Positions 1 through 8,941 of a DNA stretch of 64,000 bases are shown here, in pieces. Both the position numbers and the translations under genes were made by a program. How positions within the stretch are numbered: position 1 is the stretch's first letter; the number at the start of each line of letters is the position of its first letter. The notes under the pieces were generated by a model that was not told the DNA's origin, searched no databases, and saw only the letters and a program-made list of their open reading frames with translations. Origin of the DNA: Costus lasius (taxonomy: Eukaryota; Streptophyta; Magnoliopsida; Zingiberales; Costaceae); NCBI GenBank assembly GCA_027563935.2, contig CM050454.1, positions 21,945,501 to 22,009,500 of the forward strand, written 5' to 3'.

Positions 1-19
1 ATGCACTCTTGCAGACATA

Positions 20-1352
20 TTGAAATTACACACTATTCCTTCTATTAGATGCAATATCTGTAAATGTAATGATCATTATGCTTATGAATGTCAATTTAGA
101 AATCATGCAAATCACAATTTACCATGTTATCAAGATGATTATTATTATCCTAGTTGGGAAAATCAATATTCTTTTTATGATGATTGCTCTGATCATGTTT
201 CTGAACCATACTTTGAGGACACTGAGGAATCTAGGTTAGAATCCATGCTTGAAAAATTCATGACAAATCAAAACAAAATCATGACAAATAGAAGTAAAGA
301 AATTGAAGATCTTAAGGGAATAATTGGTCAGCTTGCTTCTCAAGTAGAATCTTTAACTGCTGATTCTGAAATTTTTGAAACCCAATTAGCACAACAAGCA
401 TGTTTATTTGAGTTTGAAACTGAAGAAATTAATTTAGAAAAATCCCCCTCTGATCATGATTGTTTTGAGATTGAGCCTTATGTGGATATTAGTGCATCTC
501 ACTCTGATTTTGATGACTATAAATCTGATTTATTTGATAATTTATTTGTTGAAAAGTTTGAAAAAATTGATTCTAAAAAATCTGCTCTTGATTCTAGTGA
601 TAGTTTTGAAATTGATTCTTTTGATGAAAACTTATTTATGGTTAAATCTGATAAGATTGATAAAGGTTTAAAATCTACAAACATTGATGAACCCCACTTT
701 GATTTTGGTGATATTGTTGAAATTAATGCTAAGTCTTGTGTGGTTAACTCTCATTCTATTAATTCTGTTGTGAACATTGACAAATCTCATTATGATTTTT
801 TTTTATGATTCTGATTTTCACTCTTCTGATGATGAATTATTTGTGGAAAGGTATGAAGGGACTGATTTTGAAAAATTTCACTCTGATCTTGATGATGATT
901 TTGAAATTGATAAATTATTTGATGAAGTGCATAAAGAACTTGAATATGATTTGAATTTTAAATACACTGATGGATCTCATTCTGATGTTTTGCCCATATC
1001 CACTGTTCAATCTTCTGATTTTATTGAAAATTTATGTTTTATTGAGGAATCTTATGTGAAAGAGAAAAATTATTTTGATGATCCAATGCTTATATATTTT
1101 TATCCAAGTCCTACTCTTATGTCAATTGAAAATATAAACTTGAAAAAAGGACTTATGATTTTGCTCATTGACAAATATAGGATGATCATTGAAAATCTTA
1201 ATTTTGACTTCCGCATTTTTGAGAAAGCCACGGTGATTGTAATTTATATAAAATTCTGGATATTTGGATTAGTGGCTGAACTTTTTGGACAGCGGAAAAG
1301 GAGAAAATTGTTTGCTCTTTATTTTGGTACTGATTCACTTGCTTCACCATGA
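20..1352 (+). pseudogene. gag-derived frame with CCHC knuckle and long acidic tail
   Basis: The frame enters from the left edge. Near its start is a CCHC zinc knuckle (C-N-I-C...H...C, about residues 12-25 of the visible part). A polar segment with NQNK/NRSK-type repeats and a Gln/Ser-rich coiled-coil-like stretch follows, ending in a gag-like ETQLAQQA motif also seen in the gag of E3 and E4. After that the protein becomes a run of Asp/Glu/Ser/Phe-rich segments (SDFDD, DSFDEN, SSDDEL) over about 300 residues with no protease, RT or integrase motif. The frame shifts by one base at a run of nine T (796-804) and then stays open to 1352. Known: a gag C-terminal knuckle binds RNA. Inferred: the acidic tail replaced pol in a non-autonomous derivative. 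Its function is unknown. Confidence 0.6.
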
Positions 1353-1393
1353 TTTTTGGTTTTGGTCAAGCTATGGACCTAAAATTAGCACTT

Positions 1394-1411
1394 CTTGGGA
1401 GGCAACCCAAG
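1394..1411 (+). other. Conserved hairpin after the main ORF (CTTGGG...CCCAAG)
   Basis: An 18-nt inverted repeat, CTTGGG-AGGCAA-CCCAAG, lies about 40 bp after the end of the acidic frame. The same hairpin follows the gag-protease frame of E4 (45479-45496, +) and the fused protease/integrase frame of E3 (32793-32812, -). In E1 it is followed by a pyrimidine-rich tract ending TTTTTGCAG|GTAAAA near 1470-1487, which resembles a splice acceptor. A role in RNA processing ahead of the env-like gene is inference. Confidence 0.5.
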
Positions 1412-1494
1412 CATTATTACTTAGTTTAGTTGCTTTTATTTTACTTTATTTTTAGAATTAATTTTTCTTCTCTTTTTGCAGGTAAAATCAATTT

Positions 1495-1685
1495 TTGCGC
1501 AAAATACGGCACTGCCGTAATAATTTTTACGGTGCCGTAATTTCACCGTTTTCTTTCCCGAGAGTTTTAGTGTTTTACGATACTACCGTAACCATGTTTA
1601 CGGTACCATATTTCCTATATAATTTGACCTGAGAATTTGTGTCAATTATGGCACTGCCGTAAAGAACATTACGCCCGTAATTTTT
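1495..1685 (+). repeat. Palindrome array in the internal spacer of E1 (TTACGG family)
   Basis: Three paired units of the ACGG-type palindrome are visible, for example TACGGCACTGCCGTAA followed a few bases later by TTTACGGTGCCGTAA. They match in kind the array in the 3' LTR of this element (4090-4490) and the spacer array of E4. Confidence 0.75.
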
Positions 1686-3390
1686 GAACTACTTTCTGCT
1701 TATCCGAGTAGGTGTTTTCTCGCTGCGATTTTAAGAATCTGGATCACAAAAATTTTTGATCTTTGGCACCATCACGAAGTACTCATCTTTGTCTATCATC
1801 TGGATATTTTTTCTAAATTTTAAAGTCCATGGATCATTCTTAAACCCATAGCAACTTTTCGATTCTGATAAATTTCTGCAGCAGTTTTCTTTTGACTAAT
1901 CTGTTTAGCACTTTTGCTGCAACTTTTTAAGATGCTTTAATGACTTGAAACCCTGATTTTTCACTTGGAATATAAAGAACATATGTTGTTCTATCTTGTG
2001 GATTAATTGTTTTCAAGAAAATATTTTCTGATCATTCTAGGAAACATAGCAACTTTTCGAATATGAATAACTTTTGTGCAGTTTTTGCAGTTTTGTAATC
2101 TGAGTAGCCTTCTTTCTGCTAATGCCTTAAATTCCTGACAGATTTTGATCCTTTGATTTTCATACGTCTGAAAAGAACATATCTTATTCTACAACTTGGT
2201 TTTGTCCATTTTCTATTTGGATCATTAAATATTATTCTAGGGTATGGCTACTTTTCATAAAAAAATTTAAAAACTGCACTGTTTGCTTTCTACCTGTTAT
2301 TGCTTCTTCTGCCTCCAGATCCAGAAATCTTCAAAAGCAACTATCTTCCACCTCTAGCTACCACTGCATCTGCCTCTGACATCACTGTTTCCAGCCGTCG
2401 ACACTGGATTATACCATCAGCAGACTCTTACTTCTTCTACTACCTCTATTTCCATTTATTTGATTTATTTATGCAGCAGGCTCTTTATTAGTGACTGATT
2501 TTTTTATCTATGCAGTGCTATCTCTCGCACCCACCAGCCGACGATCTCACCTCCAGGACTGTGATTTCTAGTAGGCCACTAGAGATTACTCACTCTACTG
2601 TCGGCACCATCACCATCATTGCTAGCAGCTTTTCAGCTAGCCTCTGTTCACCCTCTGCTTCTCAGCTGCATCAGCTTTTTCCACCGGGATCCTCTTCAGA
2701 CCTCTGGCGACATCTCTGATTCTCCATTGAGAGAATTATTTTTATCATTATTATTTTTGAGACTATTTTCAGACTGAGCCTTATGTACCCTAAATTGTGC
2801 AGGTAAAATTTTCAAAAGGTACATCTTTGAACCTTGCAGCATTTGCCCCGACACTATTTTTATACTGAGCCTTATGTATTTTCGGTCAGAGCTTGCTATA
2901 TTGTTTTGTGAGTATTGTTTGCACTTTCTAGTGATTATTTTATTTGATTTGATTATCTACACTTTTTCTTCTCCTCAAAATTCTGTCACTTTACACCCTT
3001 TGCATTGTTTGAGCCTTATGTGATTACATAGATCTATCACTTTACACCTCATGACTGTTTGGATTTAATGTTTCACATTCTTTTACAGAGATGTGTGAAT
3101 TTTTCTATGATAATGCATGCCTATGAATGGAAATATACCTATTATGCTCAATTTATTTCTTCAATATATATCTACTTGTTGAAATTCTTCATTGATTGAT
3201 GCATAAGGTTTTTGGGTGGGTATGTTGTTTGATGAATGCAATCTAAGGGTGAAGCATCTCACTTTAATAAAATGAGCATATGAGAGTAATTTTTGAATTG
3301 ATGTCAATTGATTAACCTAGTTGATGTTTAGTCTATTCTACTATTTGTTGGGAAGGAAGATTTCAAGATCCACAAAAATAGTGAGAGACT
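1686..3390 (+). other. Internal 3' region of E1, no convincing gene
   Basis: This AT-rich stretch occupies the place of the env-like gene and 3' UTR of Athila elements. Two short open stretches (2300-2491 and 2510-2719) are low-complexity and show no resemblance to the ATHILA env-like protein of E4, so I do not call them genes. Confidence 0.5.
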
Positions 3391-3397
3391 CCCCTAC

Positions 3398-3430
3398 TTG
3401 GCACTATGTAAAATTGACAGTGGTACCGAA
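3398..3430 (+). repeat. Conserved 3' UTR hairpin unit (TTGGCACT...AGTGGTACC)
   Basis: The motif CTACTTGGCACTATG-AAAATTGAC-AGTGGTACCGAAG forms a stem between GGCACT and AGTGGTACC. One copy is seen here. Two tandem copies occur in E2 (6880-7000), E3 (31680-31815, -) and E4 (48680-48815), always upstream of the 3' LTR. Confidence 0.6.
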
Positions 3431-3810
3431 GATAAGAGTTGAAGTCCAAATAAGAAGTGTGTATCTATGTGGTTACATGCCATCAAAAAGACATAAAAAA
3501 AGGGAGAGAAAAGAAAAAAAAATTGTGTGGGAAAAGATTTTGGATATCGTATTCCTGTAAACAAAGGTAAGATAGATTTAAACTGAAAATTGGGTGAATT
3601 TATGAGACTGAGATTCTGTTTATTATGCGAGTTGCGGAGTTTTATTCGATCAAAGCTGTGAATCTTAAAGACTAAATTCAGAGGATGATGTATTTATCTG
3701 AAATTTTGTGCAAAAAGTTAGTGGAAAATTTCATGAGTGATTATATTTTAGAAATTTATTTTTCATGAAAAGACATATTTTCCATAGTAGAGTTCTTTAT
3801 TCTATCTATT

Positions 3811-3846
3811 TGCTTGAGGACAAGCAAAGTTTGAGCCTTATGTGTT
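3811..3846 (+). other. 3' LTR-proximal motif with GAGGACAAGCAAAG (PPT region)
   Basis: The sequence TGCTTGAGGACAAGCAAAG lies just upstream of the LTR start. The same string precedes the 3' LTRs of E2, E2' (-), E3 (-) and E4. It is typical of plant Athila elements and probably contains or adjoins the plus-strand priming tract. Confidence 0.65.
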
Positions 3847-4089
3847 TGATGACACCGAAATTTATAGTAAATTTCATGCCATTTTATATATCTTTTCGTG
3901 TCATATTTATGAACTTTTGCTTGTTTTTAAGCATTATTTGTTAAATATCACGGAATCTACACAATTTCTTATTTTTCATGAATTTCAGGTAAAAAGTGCT
4001 TTATTTTGATGGATTCGAGCACAACAATGGATTCTAGACATCAAAATGAAGTCACATGTCAAATTTCAGGAGAATTAGAGCTTCATAGC

Positions 4090-4495
4090 AAATTACGGCA
4101 CACCCGTAATGGATTTTACGGTACCGTAATTCCACCACAAAATTACGATACAGCCGTAATTCCTGAGAGGTGCCGTAATTTGGAAAGATTTCGACCAGAG
4201 AATTTCATGAGATTACGGCACCGCCGTAACAATCTTTACGGTGCCGTAATGCCAGATGATTTTCCACCCGAGAGATTTCCAGAATTACGGTACAGCCGTA
4301 ATGATCTTTACGGGCCGTATTTTGGTCCAGAAACATACATAAGCAAATACGGCATGGCAGTAAATATTTTTACGGGGCATAATCTTGACAAATACTTCAT
4401 AGAGCCAAAATTACGGCACTGCCGTAATATTCATTACGGTACCGTAATTTCATTCAAAAACGTAATTTTTACGGGTCCGAATCTTGCACGGACCA
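4090..4495 (+). repeat. LTR palindrome array (TTACGGTACCGTAA type)
   Basis: About six paired units. Each has a first palindrome of form TTACGGCA-N-GCCGTAA (4093-4109, 4143-4159, 4213-4229 and onward) followed within about 10 bp by a second of form TTACGGTACCGTAA (perfect at 4116-4129). Pairs repeat every 50-65 bp. Variants keep both arms changed in step in several places (for example GGTG/GCCG). Confidence 0.85.
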
Positions 4496-5204
4496 TATCT
4501 TTTTATCCAGACCTCCAAATTGAGATCCAAAAGATGCTGCGGACTCATCTATAAGAGAAGAAGACACACGAAGTGAAATAAAGAATTTTGATCTAGTATC
4601 AAAGGAGAAATTGACAGAGAGGCGGTTAGGGTTTGGCCTCGCGCCGAGAGGCGTAGAGGGCATCTATCGCCGCAATTTTTACACAGAAGCTTCGTTTGGA
4701 GGTGTATAGGACATACCAGAAGTTTCAAAGAAAAAGGATCTCAGACGAGAGAGAAATCAACAAAGGAGCATCACCAGCTGTTCGTCCCAGATTACGGCCG
4801 TAATCACTATTACGGCTGTACTGTAATTTGTTGTCTCCCTCTTTTTTAATTTCCTACACCATGGATTATTGTACCTCTTCTTCCATTCATGCTTAAACAC
4901 TTTTTGGGACATGGGGTGTAATCCCCCTTGATTTTTAATGATTAGATAACTTTTTACCTTCATCAGAATAGTTTTATTATGATGATTCTACTTATGTGAT
5001 TGTTTGTCTTTGATTATCCATAGATTGATGTTATTATTCATGTTTTAGAGTTCTCGCAATAAGGACCGAAAGGTGACTTGCTTGAGAACTTGGAACCCTA
5101 GAATTGCATGTTAGGATCTCTCTTAGGTTAGTTCTTAATTATTTGATTTTAGTGATCTTATTGCCATGATGATAAATTAAATCTAGGGTAGAGTCGAGTT
5201 GTCA

Positions 5205-5400
5205 AACGTGGAGATCTTGCACGAAAGTGAGGATCGGAACGTTGGAGAACCATAAGTAGAACTTGTGTTGAGTCTCGGATGCACGAAAGTGATCTTTGAA
5301 TTCTTTGATTGATGATTTACTTATCATTAGCCTGGGATAGATCTTGCGCGAAAGCGAGGATTGGTCCCTGCATGATTGTCTTCACGAAAGTGAGATGATC
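5205..5400 (+). repeat. LTR repeat of GCACGAAAGTGA motif
   Basis: Four spaced copies: GCACGAAAGTGAGGATC, GCACGAAAGTGATC, GCGCGAAAGCGAGGAT and TCACGAAAGTGAGATG. The core CAC-GAAA-GTG is itself an inverted repeat. In the third copy both arms changed together (CGC/GCG). The E4 LTRs hold the same array. Confidence 0.7.
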
Positions 5401-5734
5401 CCTTTATGAAGTAAATTAAGTCTTTATCATGATAAGATTAGTCTGGCGATCTTTTATTTATGTCTAGTCATTAGAATCAAGGAGGATGAAACCCTAGTCC
5501 CAGTTTATCTCTCTCTGATCATCTTTTAGCATACTTTTCTGCATAGTTTACTTCCATCATATTCGGCTTGCTTAGCTAGTGAGAAAACATCTATTTGGTA
5601 CTTAACACGTAGGTCTCTGTGGTTCGATATTTTTATTACTTCGAAGTATCCATGCACTTGCGGAAACAACAAGTTTTTGGCGCCGTTGCCGGGGATTAGT
5701 CCTAGGTACACGCCAAACAACTTGGGATACAACA

Positions 5735-6144
5735 AGGACGCACAGCCTGACCCCGTTGACACCGCACCACCAGCCCCTGGTGCCTTTTCCTTTGGCGGCA
5801 CCTCGTCTCATTATTCTATGATGTCTGTGTTGCAGGAAATTAGGGAGGAGCAGCTCCATCAACGGGAGATGATCGATCACTTAGACACTACTATTTCCTA
5901 TATTCAGCAAGATCATTCTTCTCGTTGGGAGTCCATGGAGGCGGATATGCAGAGGCAACACAAGATGATGGGTTCTGTCTGGGAGAAAATATCAAGTATG
6001 GATGAGTGACTTTCCTCTCTCTCTAAAGAGAACATGGCACGCATGGACATTTCTTCTGAAGAGGAAGCTGAGCCTGACTATAGCGCACGTGGAAAGAGCA
6101 AGAGTTCACGAGGCTTTGGCTCTTGCTCGCACAAGCGGAGATAG
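5735..6144 (+). pseudogene. env-like (ATHILA-type) protein, C-terminal tail
   Basis: The frame reads a Pro/Ala-rich linker, then a SSHYSMM segment and a predicted coiled coil with REEQLHQREMIDHLD and ADMQRQHKMM. The env-like protein of E4 has a Pro-rich linker and a coiled coil of similar character at its C-terminus (QERRQERMEYTLGHIQRDME). One in-frame TGA (6007-6009) interrupts it; the frame then continues with an acidic/Ser-rich tail (SSEEEAEPDYSARGKSKSS) to the stop at 6142-6144. The N-terminal ATHILA domain is absent, probably cut off by the E1 insertion. Assignment rests on similarity of arrangement and is moderate. Confidence 0.5.
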
Positions 6145-6878
6145 CTTCCTATCAGCATCAGCATTGACATCCACTCCTCTCACATCATGGCATTACATAG
6201 AGGACTATACAAACTTTTAGAGTGGGTGAGCTATCTTTACTCCGGTTTCTCCTTTTGTCTTTATGTGGCCATTTGACTTTTCTTGCTAGACTTGTTATGA
6301 CTGTGACATGATTTTTATTCTGTGATGGATGGTATTGTGGTATTGTATCTTATATGCCATTATATTCGTGGGCCTGGTCCACATCTTCAACCCCACCCTA
6401 CGACTGTATGACATTACTCTTTCTGCCTGTGTCCGTTCTCTTTTATGATGACTATGCTTTTCACATATGCTGTGTGAAATTTTTCCATGAGTTTGCAGTT
6501 ATGTGTATGAGTCTTGTCCTATGATAGTTAATTCAAAATTTTTTAGGGTGAATGCATGATTGGTTAGGAATAATCAAACATTGTTGATAATACCTCCCTG
6601 TTAGAGATACTTTTTGATCATGTCCATTTATTCTATGATTTTGAAATTTTGTTATTTGGATTGGTTTGAGTAGTTCATTAGTGGGTCAAACATTTCTAAG
6701 CTTGTTAAATCAACTAAAGCTTGCAACTTACATGGGAATCATATTGAGATACATATTCGCTTAGTTATTCTTTGAATTCCTTTCTGTTGTTCAGGAGACA
6801 CTGCATTTGTCCAAAAGGATATGTTATCAACTGCTGAACTTTGAAAAAAAAAATTATCGCTTACCCTTAGATTCCTCT
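6145..6878 (+). other. 3' untranslated region of E2
   Basis: No coding potential seen. It corresponds in position to the region between the env-like gene and the 3' UTR hairpins of E4. The inverted equivalent occurs in E3 at about 31840-32520, with shared strings such as GTGGTATTGTATCTTATATGCC. Confidence 0.5.
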
Positions 6879-7030
6879 ACTTGGCACTGTGCAAAATTGG
6901 TAGCGGTACCAAAGTACATGAGTTGAAATCTAAGGGATGTGAAGTTGAAGTCAATGAAGAGACTCCTTTACTTGGCATTGCGAAAAATTCGCAATAGTAC
7001 CTAAGGTTATGAGTTGAAGTCTATTGCAAT
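6879..7030 (+). repeat. Two tandem 3' UTR hairpin units of E2
   Basis: Two copies of CTACTTGGCACTGTGCAAAATTGG...GCGGTACC-type sequence, at about 6878-6915 and 6967-7005, each followed by a GAGTTGAA(A/G)TC string. They are homologous to the units in E1, E3 and E4. Confidence 0.6.
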
Positions 7031-7363
7031 AATCAGTGTATCATACTCTGATGGAACATTTGAGTCAACCCCAACGATTTGAATAGGTAGGATTGGAATT
7101 GCATGAGTGTTATGTGTAGGCTTGATTGAATCCTATGTTTGCTACTTACTAAGTTGTTTGGCATCTAGTTATCGTGGGAACAAACTGTTGAACACTTGAA
7201 ACAACCATCTACTTGATTTCTGCTGATTAGATTTTGGATTGTTATTAAATATTTCTCTAACTTGGATGTATGCCTCAACCCAAAAGATTGCTCTTATACC
7301 TATCCCGTGTTTCATCTTATTTTATTGCTTGAGGACAAGCAAAGATTTAAGTCTGGAGTATTT

Positions 7364-8843
7364 TGATGCCTTGCATTTTAATAGTAATATTCATAGCTAG
7401 TTCATGTTAAATCCAGGCTTATTTTGACACTTTTATACTCTTTTAAGACTTATTTGCTTAAATGCTTTGGAATCTTCACTTTTTGGTGCTTTTGTGAAAT
7501 TTCAGGTAAAATCACTCTTTTTCAACATATTTTGAAGATTCTAAGGCCATAGGACGATTTCTTATACAAAGACGAAGCTACACGTCAAATTTGGGCTCAA
7601 ACGGAGTTAGCTTGAAAAATACGGCCAGGTCATGGGGTTCACCAGTTTCTTCGCCAGCCAGCAAAACCTCATAGAGAGCTTCACGCATAATTCCTTTAGG
7701 CCGAGAACAGTCCAGAGCGAAGCATAGCCAGGTGAACCCGGCGGGGTTCACCACGCTTCTTTCAGCCAGAATGCCTAGAATGAATCACGGCCAGGTGAAC
7801 CCGGTGGGGTTCACCCATGATTCTGACCCAGGCGACGACAAGTCCGACTTTGATTCGAATTTTCCATGATTTCCAACCCGTTTGGACTCCAAATTTGGCA
7901 AGTAAGGACTCTATGGAAAGCTCTTTCGAAGGAGAATGATTGGATATAAAAGCCCTAATTTTTACAACTTAATGATCGAGTAATCACACGATGAAGCGGC
8001 GAGAGCGGAAGAACACGGCGTAAACATGATTTCGGGGCGATTTTCGGAGATCTGATCATCGGAGCGCCTCGATTCTTCAGGATTTGTTTTGGTTTATTGT
8101 CTCCTATCCTTTAGAAACTCTTCCTTGTGATTTTCCCATGCTAAAAGAGACATTTTGAGCGTTTCAATGATGATTGTAGCATAAACCCTATTCCGGGGCT
8201 TAGTTGAAGCCCGCTGATGATTTTGATTGCAAACTTTATTTCAATTTTCGTTATTTGGAATAAATTGTGAGCATATTTTACTTTGACGTGCTTATTCCGT
8301 GATTTCACCTTGGCCGAGTATTTTCATGTATTAGCCGTTACGATTCATACCGAGAGGAGGATCGTAAGGGTGGAATCTCTTAGTAAAACTTGCGATACCT
8401 CGACACGAGAGTGCTTGGTATTCGCTCGAGGGTTTCATAATCTGCCATAGAACTCATTGGGTTCGTCTTAGAACAATCCACTGCGAGAGTAGGAGGTCGG
8501 TCTAAGCCGAACACCGGGGTGTACACTCGAGAGAGGGCACCTTGTACCCTAGGGTTAGATTCCTTGTGCAAAACCAATACTCCAAATAATTAATATCTGT
8601 CTTGTGCGATTGAAATAGTCAGCGCGCTGGAAATCATAGCCCCGATATCTCTCCCATATTTACTCTTAACCGGCGTAGTTGTGATTGTTTGTCTTGTTTT
8701 GTTTTCGATTTTAGTTTTCAAAACCACGTTTCGATTCGCCTAGCTATTAAAACTTAGATTTTCTAGTACTCAACCTTGTTCCCTGTGGGATTCGACATCT
8801 TTTACATTACTTCGACATAACCGTGCACTTGCGGGACGTATCA
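7364..8843 (+). repeat. 3' LTR of E2
   Basis: 1480 bp, starting TGATGCCTTGCATTTT and ending CTTGCGGGACGTATCA, with TG...CA ends. It matches the inverted LTRs at 8942-10402, 29817-31321 and 35887-39058. It contains the GGTGAACCCC-type palindromes (7621-7820). A TATA-like stretch (TATAAAAGCCC) lies at about 7945. Confidence 0.8.
7621..7822 (+). repeat. LTR palindrome array (GGTGAACCCC type)
   Basis: Inverted repeats with arms GGTGAACCC and GGGGTTCACC lie at about 7730-7752 and 7791-7814, with a half-decayed unit at 7628-7643. Each sits in a conserved GGCCAG...CACG context. Confidence 0.75.
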
Positions 8844-8941
8844 CATCCTCCCCATGGCGGAATTTGCGTACAATAGTGCCGTTAATAGGTCTACGGGTCT
8901 TAGTCCTTTCCAGATCGTCATGGGCCATCATCCTCACAAAC
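8844..8941 (+). pseudogene. Chromovirus integrase fragment trapped between two LTRs
   Basis: A 98-bp stretch reads on the plus strand as the distal integrase-core motif of Ty3/gypsy chromoviruses, with the signature AEFAYNSAVNRSTGLSPF and a following MGHHPHK. It lies exactly between the 3' end of the E2 LTR and the inverted LTR of E2'. A related but different integrase (AEFSYNSIVNRT) is in the minus-strand chromovirus near 27930. The simplest reading is that two Athila-like elements inserted tail to tail into an older plus-strand chromovirus. Confidence 0.75.

Larger units (their letters stand above)
1..5734 (+). mobile_element. Athila-like Ty3/gypsy element E1, 3' portion (non-autonomous)
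   Basis: The window opens inside an Athila-like LTR retrotransposon. In order it shows the zinc-knuckle end of a gag-like frame, an acidic open region in place of protease/RT/integrase, a conserved hairpin (1394-1411), a palindrome-rich spacer, a 3' untranslated tract with the Athila GAGGACAAGCAAAG motif, and a 3' LTR starting TGATGACACC at 3847. The 5' part lies left of the window, so no TSD can be checked. No RT or integrase motif is visible, so any past mobility would have needed enzymes in trans. Downstream DNA is a different Athila subfamily (E2), so E1 probably inserted into E2. Family is assigned from LTR, PBS-like and motif similarity to E4. Confidence 0.75.
3847..5734 (+). repeat. 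3' LTR of E1
   Basis: Starts TGATGACACC directly after the PPT region, as in E4. Its body has a palindrome array (4090-4490), a CACGAAAGTG repeat (5210-5400) and the common end ...GTGCACTTGCGGAAACAACA. A perfect tRNA-Asp PBS-like stretch (TGGCGCCGTTGCCGGGG, 5678-5694) follows, then a leader-like segment and a second ACAACA at 5734. E4 has the same arrangement inside its TSD-proven LTR, so I place the end at 5734; 5671 is the alternative. The open frame 4006-4554 inside the LTR is created by the palindromes and is not called a gene. Confidence 0.65.
5735..8843 (+). mobile_element. Athila-like element E2, 3' part
   Basis: Remainder of a second Athila subfamily on the plus strand: the env-like gene tail, a 3' UTR with two hairpin units, the GAGGACAAGCAAAG motif (7331-7344) and a 3' LTR (7364-8843). 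Its LTR differs from E1 and E4 but matches E2' and E3. The missing 5' part is presumably left of the window, beyond the E1 insertion. The right flank is chromovirus integrase sequence. Confidence 0.65.

Noticed and set aside
4090..4495. CRISPR array
   Set aside because: Spaced palindromic repeats superficially resemble one, but this is a plant LTR. Units are imperfect, spacers are conserved between copies, and no cas-like genes exist.
4006..4554. 182-codon open frame with repeated LRH.RN..YG units in the E1 LTR
   Set aside because: The repeat comes from translating the TTACGGCAC...CCGTAA palindromes. It lies fully inside an LTR and the E4 LTRs have different frames over the same array.
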